Source: a virus. Taken from it: 22,457 bases of DNA. The stretch lies in IMG/VR virus record IMGVR_UViG_3300031772_000310, positions 1 to 22,457 of that record. One strand, 5' to 3'. The notes under the pieces were generated by a model, which ran no database searches, was not told the origin of the DNA, and worked only from the letters and a program-made list of their open reading frames with translations. The translations under genes and the position numbers were made by a program. Positions within the stretch are counted from its first letter, which is position 1; each line of letters opens with the position of its first letter. Shown piece by piece: positions 6,678-14,022 of the stretch.

Positions 6678-8105
6678 TCAGCTCAGGTCTGTCTCAGGTT
6701 TTTTCAACTTGTCTCCCAACACAGGATCGTTCTTGAGCTCACGCCACTTGATACGGAGAGCGCGCTTCACCTCATCCTCATCTTCTTTGACAGCACCATC
6801 AAATGAACCAGCGGCGCCCAAAATTTCGAAATTGCTGCGTGCAGTATCAATTTTGACAGGGTATACTAGCCCATCACGGCCGGCGCGGTTCTTTGCCACA
6901 TAGAGTCGACCGAAACCAGTGGCCTTCTCGTGTGATTTCCTTGAGATGCTGAGCACAACGTCAGCGACCATGGCTTTACCGTAGGCTTCACTCATATTTC
7001 CCAAGTCGACAATGTCGCTGGTCGAACCTTCTTTGTTCGACTGGCTGGCCGTCCAGATTGGCAGGCCTTTCTCTGCAGCAAACCCACGGAGTTCCTCGTA
7101 GATCAATTTGAGCTCGTGGCGCAAGGAGTCGTACTGCCGCGTCGATCGCATGATGTCAGCATAGTCAATGATGATCAAGCCGGGTTTGAAACCCTTGACA
7201 TCCAGGCGCTCGATGTGGGCGCGGATGGTATAGATCGAGGCGGTGTTCGTCGGAAATCCCTTGATGATGAGCCGACCCAACTTCATATTCTTGTACTGTT
7301 CCATCACCTTGACTTTATCATCAATGACAGTGTTGGAATCGATGGAACACAGGTTGGAATCGTACCTCAACCCCACTTGCGACTCCGACAATTCGAAGGT
7401 ATAGTGCAACACATCGACGTTGTTTCGCATGGCATTGGCACCAAAGAACGTCAACATGTGACTCTTACCGACGCCGGTGGGTGCCACGACTACACCGATC
7501 TCTCCACTACCGAGACCGCCGTTGAGGACCTCTTTTTTATCGAGCTCATCGAGACCAGTGGCAATTGCATTGCGCTGCAGCAGGGTAAACCTGCTCTCGT
7601 AGTCCGTGAAAAAATCATGGCCCAATTGAGGTGCGGTGCCGACCATGACAGCCTTCTTGATCCCGTCAACGATCGACTCATATTTTTCTGCCTGGATCTG
7701 ATTGACAGCCTCCTCGAGGGCCGCTTTCAAGGCCTGTTTTCTGCAAAAGTCGAGCGCTTTTTCTTTGACGTACTGTAGATCGCCCGGATCGGGGTTGGCC
7801 CGCATACGTTGCAGGTAATCAACGATCTGATCACGGATGATTCCGTCGGTGCCAATTTTCAACTCATCACGGATGATTGTCACCAGCAACTGCATGGTCG
7901 GAAAGACCTTGTACTTTTTTGCGTATGCAAAATAACGATCAGCTAGGAAAACAAGGTACCTGGGTTCCAGGTAAGAAACGTCAAATACCTCCAGCATTTG
8001 TTCAGCAAACTGCTTGTCAGTGAGAAGACATTGGCAAATTTTTTCTTGAAATGATTTCCCGTATGTTCCGAATGTTGCCTTCGTGTTAGCTCGTTCGTCG
8101 CTCAT
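6678..8105 (-). CDS. DnaB-like replicative DNA helicase
   Basis: A 475-residue RecA-fold hexameric helicase of the DnaB/T4 gp41 type, expected to unwind DNA at the replication fork. The N-terminal 150 residues are helical. The ATPase core shows Walker A APTGVGKS (208-215), the catalytic-Glu strand TFELSESQ (E238), Walker B LIIIDYAD (D314), the sensor Gln in WTASQSNKEG (Q355) and the Arg-finger region VAKNRAGRDG (403-412), all in the order of the F4 helicase family. The start ATG overlaps the previous stop as TGATG, so it is coupled to the flap endonuclease. No separate primase gene or primase domain (toprim, zinc ribbon) is seen in this window, so primase is probably elsewhere in the genome. 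Confidence 0.93.
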   Translation of the reverse strand: MSDERANTKATFGTYGKSFQEKICQCLLTDKQFAEQMLEVFDVSYLEPRYLVFLADRYFAYAKKYKVFPTMQLLVTIIRDELKIGTDGIIRDQIVDYLQRMRANPDPGDLQYVKEKALDFCRKQALKAALEEAVNQIQAEKYESIVDGIKKAVMVGTAPQLGHDFFTDYESRFTLLQRNAIATGLDELDKKEVLNGGLGSGEIGVVVAPTGVGKSHMLTFFGANAMRNNVDVLHYTFELSESQVGLRYDSNLCSIDSNTVIDDKVKVMEQYKNMKLGRLIIKGFPTNTASIYTIRAHIERLDVKGFKPGLIIIDYADIMRSTRQYDSLRHELKLIYEELRGFAAEKGLPIWTASQSNKEGSTSDIVDLGNMSEAYGKAMVADVVLSISRKSHEKATGFGRLYVAKNRAGRDGLVYPVKIDTARSNFEILGAAGSFDGAVKEDEDEVKRALRIKWRELKNDPVLGDKLKKPETDLS

Positions 8106-9082
8106 CAGTTTGTGGTCCCAATTTCGAGGTTATCGATGCCATTGAATACGTAAAAAAAACCCTCGACATCAAAGTCTCCGATGCCTTCTTTCACTAGATT
8201 TTTGACCAGTGTCATCCTATCGATCCGTGGTTTGAATGTATTGACCAGGTGATCGACTTTTGATGCCTGGTGTGCAGACAACATCGAGCCATCGAGGTGA
8301 ACCAGCCTCCAGTTGCGCCTGACTTCATCAGCATGGTCGACGATGCGTTGGTACAGTGCACTGTCTTCAGCATGTGTGTGACAGAAATTGATGACGTCTT
8401 CCAACAACACGTCTCCTTCCAAGGACAAGAAAGGCAGCACTCGTGTCGCAGTCTTGAAGCCCATGCCTTTGATTCCTGGAATGTTATCACCCGGGTCACC
8501 GCAGAGGGCTTTGGCCAGCGCAAAATTCTGTGGGTGCACGTGGAAGTCTTCGACTACGTTGGCTCCTGTGATGTACGTCTTCTTGTGCAAGTTATAGATG
8601 GTCGTCTCCTCGTCCAAGAGCTGGTACATATCCTTGTCGGACGAGGCAATGATCTTGGGCACCGACTTGAAAAGCTGCCGCGAAAGGTAGGCAATCACGT
8701 CATCGCCTTCACAGTCTCCCACGTAGAGCTGGCACACCGGGACACACTTCAACATCGCCAGCAAGGCGATGATCTGGTGCTGCTTGTTTTCTTCACTGTC
8801 AGGGATGTCGTCTTCATAGAAGCGATTGAGCTTCTCCGGTCTGCGGTTCATCTTGTACTCAGAATACAGAGCCCGTCGCTTCCGGGACCCGCCCCCTTCC
8901 CACGCCACGTAGACTGCGGATGGACTAATTTCATTGACCAACTTTCGCAAGGTCTTCAAAAACCCGATGCAACCTCCCATCTGGTACCCGTGGGAACTCA
9001 TCTGGGGATATGCGGCATAACTTCTGATAAACGCGTTCATCGCGTCAATGATAAGAATCGGACGTTGACCACTTGCTGACAT
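8105..9082 (-). CDS. 5'-3' exonuclease / flap endonuclease (RNase H-like)
   Basis: A 325-residue member of the FEN/PIN-like 5' nuclease family that includes T4 RNase H and the N-terminal domain of Pol I; it would remove RNA primers and 5' flaps. The acidic metal-binding residues are present: D13 (IIDAMNAF), the cluster CEGDDVIAYL (E125, D127, D128), SSDKDMYQLL (D149, D151) and GDPGDNIPG (D196, D199). The helix-hairpin-helix DNA-binding segment IPGIKGMGFKTA follows. The basic arch region (GSRKRRALYSEYKMNRRP) is also in place. The start is ATG 9082, 46 bases after the dUTPase stop, without a strong ribosome-binding site. A separate 5' nuclease fits the polymerase in this window, which lacks any nuclease domain. 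Confidence 0.92.
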   Translation of the reverse strand: MSASGQRPILIIDAMNAFIRSYAAYPQMSSHGYQMGGCIGFLKTLRKLVNEISPSAVYVAWEGGGSRKRRALYSEYKMNRRPEKLNRFYEDDIPDSEENKQHQIIALLAMLKCVPVCQLYVGDCEGDDVIAYLSRQLFKSVPKIIASSDKDMYQLLDEETTIYNLHKKTYITGANVVEDFHVHPQNFALAKALCGDPGDNIPGIKGMGFKTATRVLPFLSLEGDVLLEDVINFCHTHAEDSALYQRIVDHADEVRRNWRLVHLDGSMLSAHQASKVDHLVNTFKPRIDRMTLVKNLVKEGIGDFDVEGFFYVFNGIDNLEIGTTN

Positions 9083-9128
9083 ACACCAACAGTAACCAAC
9101 GTCCGTTGCTCAGTACATGGGCCTATTT

Positions 9129-9557
9129 CTAAGTGCCTGTTGAACCCAATCCGCCTGATCCTCTAGTCGTTTCAGACAGCTCTTCTGAGCCCTCGAAGAC
9201 CGCTCGAAAAAAAGGTGAAAATACCAGCTGGGCTATCCTGTCTCCTTTTTTGACAAAAAACGGTGTCTGGTTCATGTTTCCCAGGATGACTTTGACCTCG
9301 CCACGGTAGTCAGGGTCGATAGTTCCTGGACTGTTTACCACGAAGATCCCGTGTTTAGCTGCCAACCCTGACCGCGAGCGGACCTGACCCTCAACGCCCG
9401 GGGGCATCTCTAGGTGCAAGCCAGTGCTGACGATGATCCAGTCGTTGGGTGGAATCTCGCGGTCTTCATTGGCGACAAGATCACAACCTGCTGCATCCAA
9501 CGATTGGTACTGTGGGACAGTCGGTCCCTTGATTTTTACAGGAACGCATTCATTCAT
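9129..9557 (-). CDS. dut: Trimeric dUTPase (dUTP diphosphatase)
   Basis: The product converts dUTP to dUMP and pyrophosphate, preventing uracil incorporation and supplying the ThyX substrate. All five motifs of the trimeric family are visible in the 142-residue protein: DAAGCDL (21-27), RSRSGLA (60-66), GTIDPDYRGE (78-87), GDRIAQLV (105-112) and the Gly-rich C-terminal RGSGGLGSTG (132-141). The frame is open upstream, but ATG 9557 overlaps the end of recA (ATGAATGA), leaves the first beta strand intact and gives the normal family length. ATG 9569 is an alternative. It is the third gene after the predicted ssb promoter. Confidence 0.95.
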   Translation of the reverse strand: MNECVPVKIKGPTVPQYQSLDAAGCDLVANEDREIPPNDWIIVSTGLHLEMPPGVEGQVRSRSGLAAKHGIFVVNSPGTIDPDYRGEVKVILGNMNQTPFFVKKGDRIAQLVFSPFFRAVFEGSEELSETTRGSGGLGSTGT

Positions 9558-10803
9558 CTGGTGTTTCATCCTCGTTGTCTGTGACCGGCGATTCACCTTC
9601 ATCTGAAGTGACTGCCTCACCCGCTTGTGTGGTGTAAGCAGCCTCGATGACCTTGTCAATGAAGGGCCTGTACTCGGGATCTTTCATCAGGTCGCCGAAC
9701 TCGCTCTTGTAGAACTTCTTCTCTACGAAGACTTCACCCGTTTCAGCACTGCTGACCTGCAACAACTTCCATCCAGAGGTCCCGGAAATGGCAACCTCGA
9801 CCTTGGAGACATTGCCTTTAGCGTCTTTGTGATCGATGATCACTTTGTTGGCCGCACAGTGCGACCTGACGTGGTCAAAGATGAACTCGTGTTCGACGAT
9901 GCCCTTACCGAAGATGATGTCGAAAAAATACTTGCGGAACGGCGGTGCCACTTTGTTCTTCTTCGTCGTCATGATGACGTGGATGCCGATGACGTTGCCT
10001 TTGGCGTCTTTCACCTGCGTGCCAGACGTTAGCCTGATCCTCAGGGACGCATGGTACGGGATCGCCTTGCCCCCGGGCGTGACGTCAGGGTCACCGTGAG
10101 TGACACCGATGGCAGTCCTGAGTTGATTGAGACACAGCAACGTCACATTGTTCTGACCGATGACACCGGTGATCTTTCGCATGCCCTTGCTGATCACTCT
10201 CGCCTGCAAGCCGATCGTGTTCTGGTCATAGTCACCATCGAGCTCAGCCTTGGGGCTGGTCGCGGCAACAGAGTCCCAGATCACCAAGATCGGCAGGTTC
10301 TTGCCGATGATCTGTTTGGCCTTGAGGACGGTGCTCTCGATGATGGAGAACACCTCTTCGGTGCAGTGCGTATCGCAGTAGACGAATTTCTTTGCCACGT
10401 TGATGCCGATGTCGCGGAGCTTCTCGATCGGCGTGGCGTTCTCTGTATCAATGTAGACGACCAGGCCACCCATCGCCTGAACGTTGGCCGCGGCATGGTA
10501 TGCTAGGTGTGACTTGCCGATCGATGGAGGACCTGAGATCTCAATGACGCGACCTTCAGGATATCCGCCGCCAGTAGCATTGCGAAACGCGTAGTTCAAC
10601 TGCACAGAACCAGAATCAATCCAGCGCTTGACAGTCGTCGGTGCTTCATCCACACTCAGGTTATACGCCACACGCTGTCCAAATTCCTTGTTAAGGGCAC
10701 GTATAAGGTCTGATGTGAGATTATCAAGCTCATCACCAGACTTCTTCGCGCCCTTTTCAAGGTCTTCAGAAGCCGCGGCAACCTTTGCAGTCGCCTTTGC
10801 CAT
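9550..10803 (-). CDS. recA: RecA-family recombinase
   Basis: A 417-residue strand-exchange ATPase. Counted from a GTG 12 bases further upstream, Walker A is GPPSIGKS (95-102), the catalytic Glu is in YIDTENATPIE (E125), Walker B is LVIWDSVAA (D181), and loop L2 with the DNA-contacting region is NQLRTAIGVTHGDPDVTPGG (230-249). This is nearer to bacterial RecA (NQIR.KIGV) than to T4 UvsX by inspection. ATG 10803 is preferred: the ribosome-binding site GAGG (10810-10813) lies six bases upstream and the GTG would overlap it. That site lies within the last codons of the ssDNA-binding protein gene, coupling the two partners. The C-terminal tail is acidic (EGESPVTDNEDETPDE), as is common in RecA. 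There is no LexA-like gene nearby. Confidence 0.95.
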   Translation of the reverse strand: MAKATAKVAAASEDLEKGAKKSGDELDNLTSDLIRALNKEFGQRVAYNLSVDEAPTTVKRWIDSGSVQLNYAFRNATGGGYPEGRVIEISGPPSIGKSHLAYHAAANVQAMGGLVVYIDTENATPIEKLRDIGINVAKKFVYCDTHCTEEVFSIIESTVLKAKQIIGKNLPILVIWDSVAATSPKAELDGDYDQNTIGLQARVISKGMRKITGVIGQNNVTLLCLNQLRTAIGVTHGDPDVTPGGKAIPYHASLRIRLTSGTQVKDAKGNVIGIHVIMTTKKNKVAPPFRKYFFDIIFGKGIVEHEFIFDHVRSHCAANKVIIDHKDAKGNVSKVEVAISGTSGWKLLQVSSAETGEVFVEKKFYKSEFGDLMKDPEYRPFIDKVIEAAYTTQAGEAVTSDEGESPVTDNEDETPDE

Positions 10804-10811
10804 GTTTTGCC

Positions 10812-11720
10812 TCACTCGTCGTTCATCAGGTCCTCGAATGCTTCATCGAGGGACTGCTTCTTTGCAGGAACTGCAGTTGTCTCATCGTCATCGACGGACG
10901 GCTTTTTGGTCGCCTTCTTTACAGGCTTGGCTTCAGCCTTGGCAGACTCGGGCTCGGGCGAAGGGGTAATCTTGGCCTGGCTGCGGACTTCCTTGACCAG
11001 ATCATCAAGCGCGTCGGTCCCGGGAGCGGCACCGCGAGGAGTTCCCTCGTCACCGGATGTCGCCTCGCCTCCGGACAACCAAGTGTTGAGAATGCTCTCG
11101 ATTTCTTCTTTGGTCTTCAAACGATACATGTCATCGAGATTCGGGACAGCATCGAGCCAGACCTGAGACTTCGCTGAATCCTCGTGCAACTTGCTAGGAC
11201 GACCCTTGCAGTCGACGACTGTATCCTGGAACTGTTTCCCGACCTGCTGTGAACAGGTGACCTTGAGGTCAAATCCCTCGAGAGGATCCAAGATGTCGCC
11301 ATAATCTTCATCGATGAAGAAGCCTAGGAGACGCTGGTAGACCAGCTTGCCGAAGCTCCACACCATGACGCCTTTGTCCTCCTGACCTCTGATGATGACT
11401 GGTGTGTATGCCCTCATCTTGGGCATCAGCTTTTTCGCCAAAAGCCGATCGTCAGGCTTACCTGATCGAAACAGCTTGCTGACCAATTCATCAATGGGAT
11501 CGGGCTTACCGAACTGCTTCGGCGTCAAGATGCCGGGATTGTTGCCGATGTAATAGAACCACTTTTCAGCAAAAGGTTGTCCCTGTGCCGCGTTCTTCCA
11601 CGGGAGACACCTGATTTTGTACTCGCCCGGACCGGGCTTCCAGAGTTGGACTGAAGACGTCCTCTTGGTCCCGTTGAGTTCTGCCATCCTACGCCTGATT
11701 GCTTCGAGATCGATTGCCAT
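10812..11720 (-). CDS. Single-stranded DNA-binding protein (gp32-like)
   Basis: A 302-residue protein, almost exactly the length of T4 gp32 (301). The N-terminal part (about 20-205) contains the beta-rich aromatic/basic pattern of an OB-fold ssDNA-binding core: VQLWKPGPGEYKIRCLPW, WFYYIGNNPG and VMVWSFGKLVYQRLLGFF. A low-complexity linker rich in Lys, Ala, Pro and Glu follows (about 220-290), ending in the acidic tip SLDEAFEDLMNDE. Such tails bind replication and recombination partners. Unlike T4 gp32, no Cys/His zinc cluster is evident; only three scattered Cys are present. The start ATG 11720 has AAGGA (11728-11732) seven bases upstream. A sigma70-like promoter and a palindrome lie in the leader. 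RecA follows at once, consistent with loading of the recombinase on SSB-coated DNA. Confidence 0.88.
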   Translation of the reverse strand: MAIDLEAIRRRMAELNGTKRTSSVQLWKPGPGEYKIRCLPWKNAAQGQPFAEKWFYYIGNNPGILTPKQFGKPDPIDELVSKLFRSGKPDDRLLAKKLMPKMRAYTPVIIRGQEDKGVMVWSFGKLVYQRLLGFFIDEDYGDILDPLEGFDLKVTCSQQVGKQFQDTVVDCKGRPSKLHEDSAKSQVWLDAVPNLDDMYRLKTKEEIESILNTWLSGGEATSGDEGTPRGAAPGTDALDDLVKEVRSQAKITPSPEPESAKAEAKPVKKATKKPSVDDDETTAVPAKKQSLDEAFEDLMNDE

Positions 11721-11780
11721 GCCTGTTTCCTTTTCCTATTCCAAATGTGATGGAACTTACGATCACACCATGTGATCTGT
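11721..11780 (-). promoter_or_regulatory. Predicted 5' leader of ssb mRNA
   Basis: Roughly 60 bases separate the predicted transcription start (about 11780, inferred from the -10 box) from the ssb ATG. The leader contains the 7+7 base palindrome at 11761-11777 and a strong purine-rich ribosome-binding region (GGAATAGGAAAAGGAAACAGG). T4 gp32 is known to repress its own translation by binding a folded leader. A similar control here is only an inference. Confidence 0.5.
11761..11777. promoter_or_regulatory. Operator-like perfect palindrome GATCACA-N3-TGTGATC
   Basis: The sequence GATCACACCATGTGATC has two perfect seven-base arms around a three-base centre. It lies just downstream of the predicted ssb promoter start point, where a repressor or an RNA hairpin could act. 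The half-sites resemble no specific regulator I can name with confidence; the CRP consensus has the half-sites in the opposite order (TGTGA-N6-TCACA). Confidence 0.6.
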
Positions 11781-11787
11781 TGGTTCT

Positions 11788-11817
11788 ATCATACCGTCTG
11801 TGCTGCCCAAAGTTCAA
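11788..11817 (-). promoter_or_regulatory. Sigma70-like promoter for ssb-recA-dut cluster
   Basis: On the minus strand TTGAAC (11812-11817) is followed after 18 bases by TATGAT (11788-11793). This matches the bacterial -35 TTGACA at four of six positions and the -10 TATAAT at five of six. It lies in the longest intergenic stretch of the window (159 bases) and is oriented towards the ssb gene. Recognition by host RNA polymerase is inferred from the consensus match alone. Confidence 0.55.
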
Positions 11818-11852
11818 CACAAGAACATGACCCATCATCGTACCAGACTGTG

Positions 11853-11865
11853 GCAGTGCCACTGC
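11853..11865. repeat. Short inverted repeat after the small basic protein gene
   Basis: GCAGTG-C-CACTGC is a perfect six-base inverted repeat around a single base, 15 bases past the stop of the 11880-12116 gene. No U-run follows it on the minus strand, so it is not a standard intrinsic terminator. It lies upstream of the predicted ssb promoter and could be a protein-binding site or a weak RNA hairpin. Confidence 0.35.
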
Positions 11866-11879
11866 TCAGGTGTTCGCGG

Positions 11880-12116
11880 TCACTTCTTCTTGCGCTTTGC
11901 AGCGTTCTTTTTGCGTCCCATGGCACCGGGGTCTGCGCCCAGCGGTGCTGTGTAGCCCGCGATCGCTCCGACACCTGAGAACTCATTGACGTCTTCGACT
12001 TCATCCTTCTTTTCCTTTTCCGAATCCGGGGCGTCCAAGAGCTGGTTGGGAACGCGGGCGTCCTTGACCGACTCCAAAACTGTCTTTATGTACCGCACAA
12101 GCAAGTTATTGCTCAT
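11880..12116 (-). CDS. Small protein with basic tail and GYTAPLG motif, unknown function
   Basis: A 78-residue protein from ATG 12116, beginning MSNNLLVRYIKTVLESV. A longer frame from GTG 12170 would overlap the HD-domain gene and add 18 residues. The N-terminal helix LVRYIKTVL resembles the shared helix of the small proteins at 2713-4089. A charged linker (SEKEKKDEVEDVNEF) leads to the Gly-rich motif EFSGVGAIAGYTAPLG. The tail, GRKKNAAKRKKK, is strongly basic and could bind nucleic acid. I have an impression that similar '(G)AIAGYT.PLG' endings recur in small proteins of large phages, but I cannot verify this here. No ribosome-binding site is obvious before ATG 12116. Confidence 0.65.
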   Translation of the reverse strand: MSNNLLVRYIKTVLESVKDARVPNQLLDAPDSEKEKKDEVEDVNEFSGVGAIAGYTAPLGADPGAMGRKKNAAKRKKK

Positions 12117-12156
12117 ACAAATAAGTATGGCCGCGAGTTCAAATTGTAAGGCACGT

Positions 12157-12747
12157 TCACTCGAAAGCACCTTTTTCTTGCATTGTCGACAGGTAATCCG
12201 CCGTCATGACAACGTGAGCAAGTAGTGGTTCCTTGAGACAATAGGGCTTGTTCTCGTCGACCACCCAACCATCGTTCAACAGGATCGCCAGTGTCTCATC
12301 CTGCGTCAACTTCAACCCGTAGTGAGCACACAGGAAGACCCCTCGTGCAGGAACTGTCATGTACTGCATGTCCTTGTTATAGGTGTAGAGCTCACCGAGC
12401 TTCTGAGCACGCCACTCTTCAGCAGGAACGTAGTAGTCATTCTCGTGATCGCCGACCTTTCCTAGGTCGTGAAACAAGCAACCAATGATCAAGGAATCCC
12501 TCGTCAGTGTCCATTCAAAGGCCTTGGCATACCTCATGGCATTGCCGAGAACGCGAAGACTGTGATCGACGAGTCCACCCGGAAACGCATTGTGGTAGTC
12601 TTTCTTGCCCGATGCCGGGCACAGTGCTAGCCGTTCGCCGAGACCGTCGACCAGTGCTAGGGCCGCAGGAGAACGCTCACCGAGCTTTTCACACAGTGAA
12701 CGAAACTTGTTGAAATTTTTCTCAATGTCTTCAGCCGTCAACGTCAT
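12157..12747 (-). CDS. HD-domain phosphohydrolase
   Basis: A 196-residue metal-dependent hydrolase of the HD superfamily. From ATG 12747 the metal ligands appear in order: H62 (GGLVDHSLRVLG), the HD pair H93-D94 (IGCLFHDLGKVGD) and a late Asp, D184 (VVMTADYLST). H142 (CAHYGLK) may assist. The family includes dNTPases, 5'-nucleotidases and nucleotide-second-messenger phosphodiesterases, so the substrate is not determined. Given the surrounding genes, action on nucleotides is likely (inference). A longer frame from 12795 overlaps the end of the polymerase gene; ATG 12747 leaves a 19-base gap and fits the start of the fold. It lies directly downstream of the DNA polymerase. Confidence 0.85.
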   Translation of the reverse strand: MTLTAEDIEKNFNKFRSLCEKLGERSPAALALVDGLGERLALCPASGKKDYHNAFPGGLVDHSLRVLGNAMRYAKAFEWTLTRDSLIIGCLFHDLGKVGDHENDYYVPAEEWRAQKLGELYTYNKDMQYMTVPARGVFLCAHYGLKLTQDETLAILLNDGWVVDENKPYCLKEPLLAHVVMTADYLSTMQEKGAFE

Positions 12748-12766
12748 GTTAGAACCGTACCCTTTA

Positions 12767-13990
12767 TCACAGTGATGTACACGGGAAGGTTTCACACTTC
12801 AGAAAAAAGTTTTGCACGTAACCTGGGACCTTGACTTGTTTGATGGCTTTGACGGCCTCAAGGTCGACCGCAGGAACGTCAAGGATTAGTGCATCGTGCA
12901 GCACAAACAGCGGCCGGATGCCCGGGAGATGTTGCAACTGCCTGACGATGTCGCTGAATCCCAACAGGCTGACGTCGACGCCGGTCGACTGCGCATAAGA
13001 ATTGATCAAAATGTGGTCTAGCGGCTCATCAATGACAATTTTGCGCCCATGGCGGTTGGTGATCATCCCAGTCTTGATGAACTCACCTTTGACACGCTTG
13101 AGGAGTTCTTTGCCACGGAAGAACCGCTTCACTTTGCCGATGAAACCGTCCAGTTCTTTGCCGGCAATCCCGAGCTGGTCACCCAAGGTGTGCTTGCCGA
13201 CACCGTACAGTTCTGAGATCACTGCCAACTTGATCGAATCCCGTGAGGCGGTGCCACCGAACAGCTCCCTAGAAATGAATGCATACATGTCGTGCTCGTC
13301 GCAGCGGCCACCAGCCTCGTACAGCATGATGCGGGCCTCTAGGGCCGCGAAGTCAATGTAGGCGATGCAGCCCTTGGGATCGCTCGGCACCAGCATGTCA
13401 CGGTAGTCACGCTTCAATGTCAAGATTCCCGGACCATGGTCAACTGTCAAGCGACCGGTCCGTGTTCCGAACCTGTCATAGGCGACTGTTGCTGCAAACC
13501 CGTTGTCGTTTGGACAGAAGTTCTCGATCGACTTTGCGTTATTTCCCGCCAGAGCCAAGACTTCGCGGTACCGCGCCTGTGAGACGCGGGCTGGTTGCAG
13601 GCTCCTCAGGACGGTGGACTGCGGCACCCAGGTGTTCACGTAATAATCTTTGGATATCGTCTCCAAGGCCTCACTGGCCTCATTTATCAGTTTTCTCACG
13701 TGGGCTCTGTGTTCCCTTTCGGGCATCACGTGGGCCCAGGGAATCGCCACGTGAGACCCTGACATCAACTGTGACATGGCGTTGACGAACCGTGCCGGCG
13801 GACTGACATCGACCACCCGTGAATTGAGACGCAGCAGGGTGTCCAGGCACCGGTCGCTGTGTAGCTTGAGTTCCCCTGATAGGTGCCATGTTGACTCAGG
13901 CACATGATCGACCCAGCGGTAACCCCCATCGACCAACAGGTTACGCTCTGTTCCCATCAACCGTGAATCGATGCAGAGGGGTTCAGTCAC
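12767..13990 (-). CDS. A-family DNA polymerase, polymerase domain only
   Basis: The 407-residue product carries the palm and fingers motifs of Pol I-type polymerases. The pre-motif-A segment is TRTGRLT (176-182). Motif A is YIDFAALEAR (catalytic D213). Motif B is RDSIKLAVISELYG (R250, K254, Y262, G263). NSYAQSTGVDV (330-340) matches the conserved N...Q block. Motif C is VLHDALILDVP (H365, D366), with Ala where Glu usually follows HD. The thumb-equivalent region is residues 1-170. There is no room for a 3'-5' proofreading or 5' nuclease domain, as the upstream gene is an unrelated structural gene ending 32 bases before. GTG 13990 gives the longest frame; ATG 13957 is possible. A 5' nuclease is encoded separately at 8105-9082. 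Confidence 0.92.
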   Translation of the reverse strand: MTEPLCIDSRLMGTERNLLVDGGYRWVDHVPESTWHLSGELKLHSDRCLDTLLRLNSRVVDVSPPARFVNAMSQLMSGSHVAIPWAHVMPEREHRAHVRKLINEASEALETISKDYYVNTWVPQSTVLRSLQPARVSQARYREVLALAGNNAKSIENFCPNDNGFAATVAYDRFGTRTGRLTVDHGPGILTLKRDYRDMLVPSDPKGCIAYIDFAALEARIMLYEAGGRCDEHDMYAFISRELFGGTASRDSIKLAVISELYGVGKHTLGDQLGIAGKELDGFIGKVKRFFRGKELLKRVKGEFIKTGMITNRHGRKIVIDEPLDHILINSYAQSTGVDVSLLGFSDIVRQLQHLPGIRPLFVLHDALILDVPAVDLEAVKAIKQVKVPGYVQNFFLKCETFPCTSL

Positions 13991-14022
13991 AGGACAATCG
14001 TAACCCCCGTGAGGTCACAACT

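Noticed and set aside
7116-7778. Long plus-strand open frame (220 codons) opposite the helicase gene.
   Set aside because: It lies wholly inside a gene with strong helicase motifs on the other strand; its translation shows no domain pattern. It is an antisense shadow.
8270-9079. 269-codon plus-strand open frame opposite the flap endonuclease gene.
   Set aside because: The minus-strand gene has a complete set of catalytic residues; the plus-strand translation has the His/Val/Gln-rich look of a reverse-complement shadow.
9083-9128. Possible promoter or regulatory repeat (GTTGGT...GTTGGT) in the 46-base gap before the flap endonuclease gene.
   Set aside because: No matching -35/-10 pair and the direct repeat is only six bases.
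12766-12776. Short inverted repeat ATCAC-A-GTGAT over the polymerase stop codon, resembling the ssb palindrome.
   Set aside because: Only five-base arms; likely chance. Worth noting only if more copies of the ssb palindrome are found.
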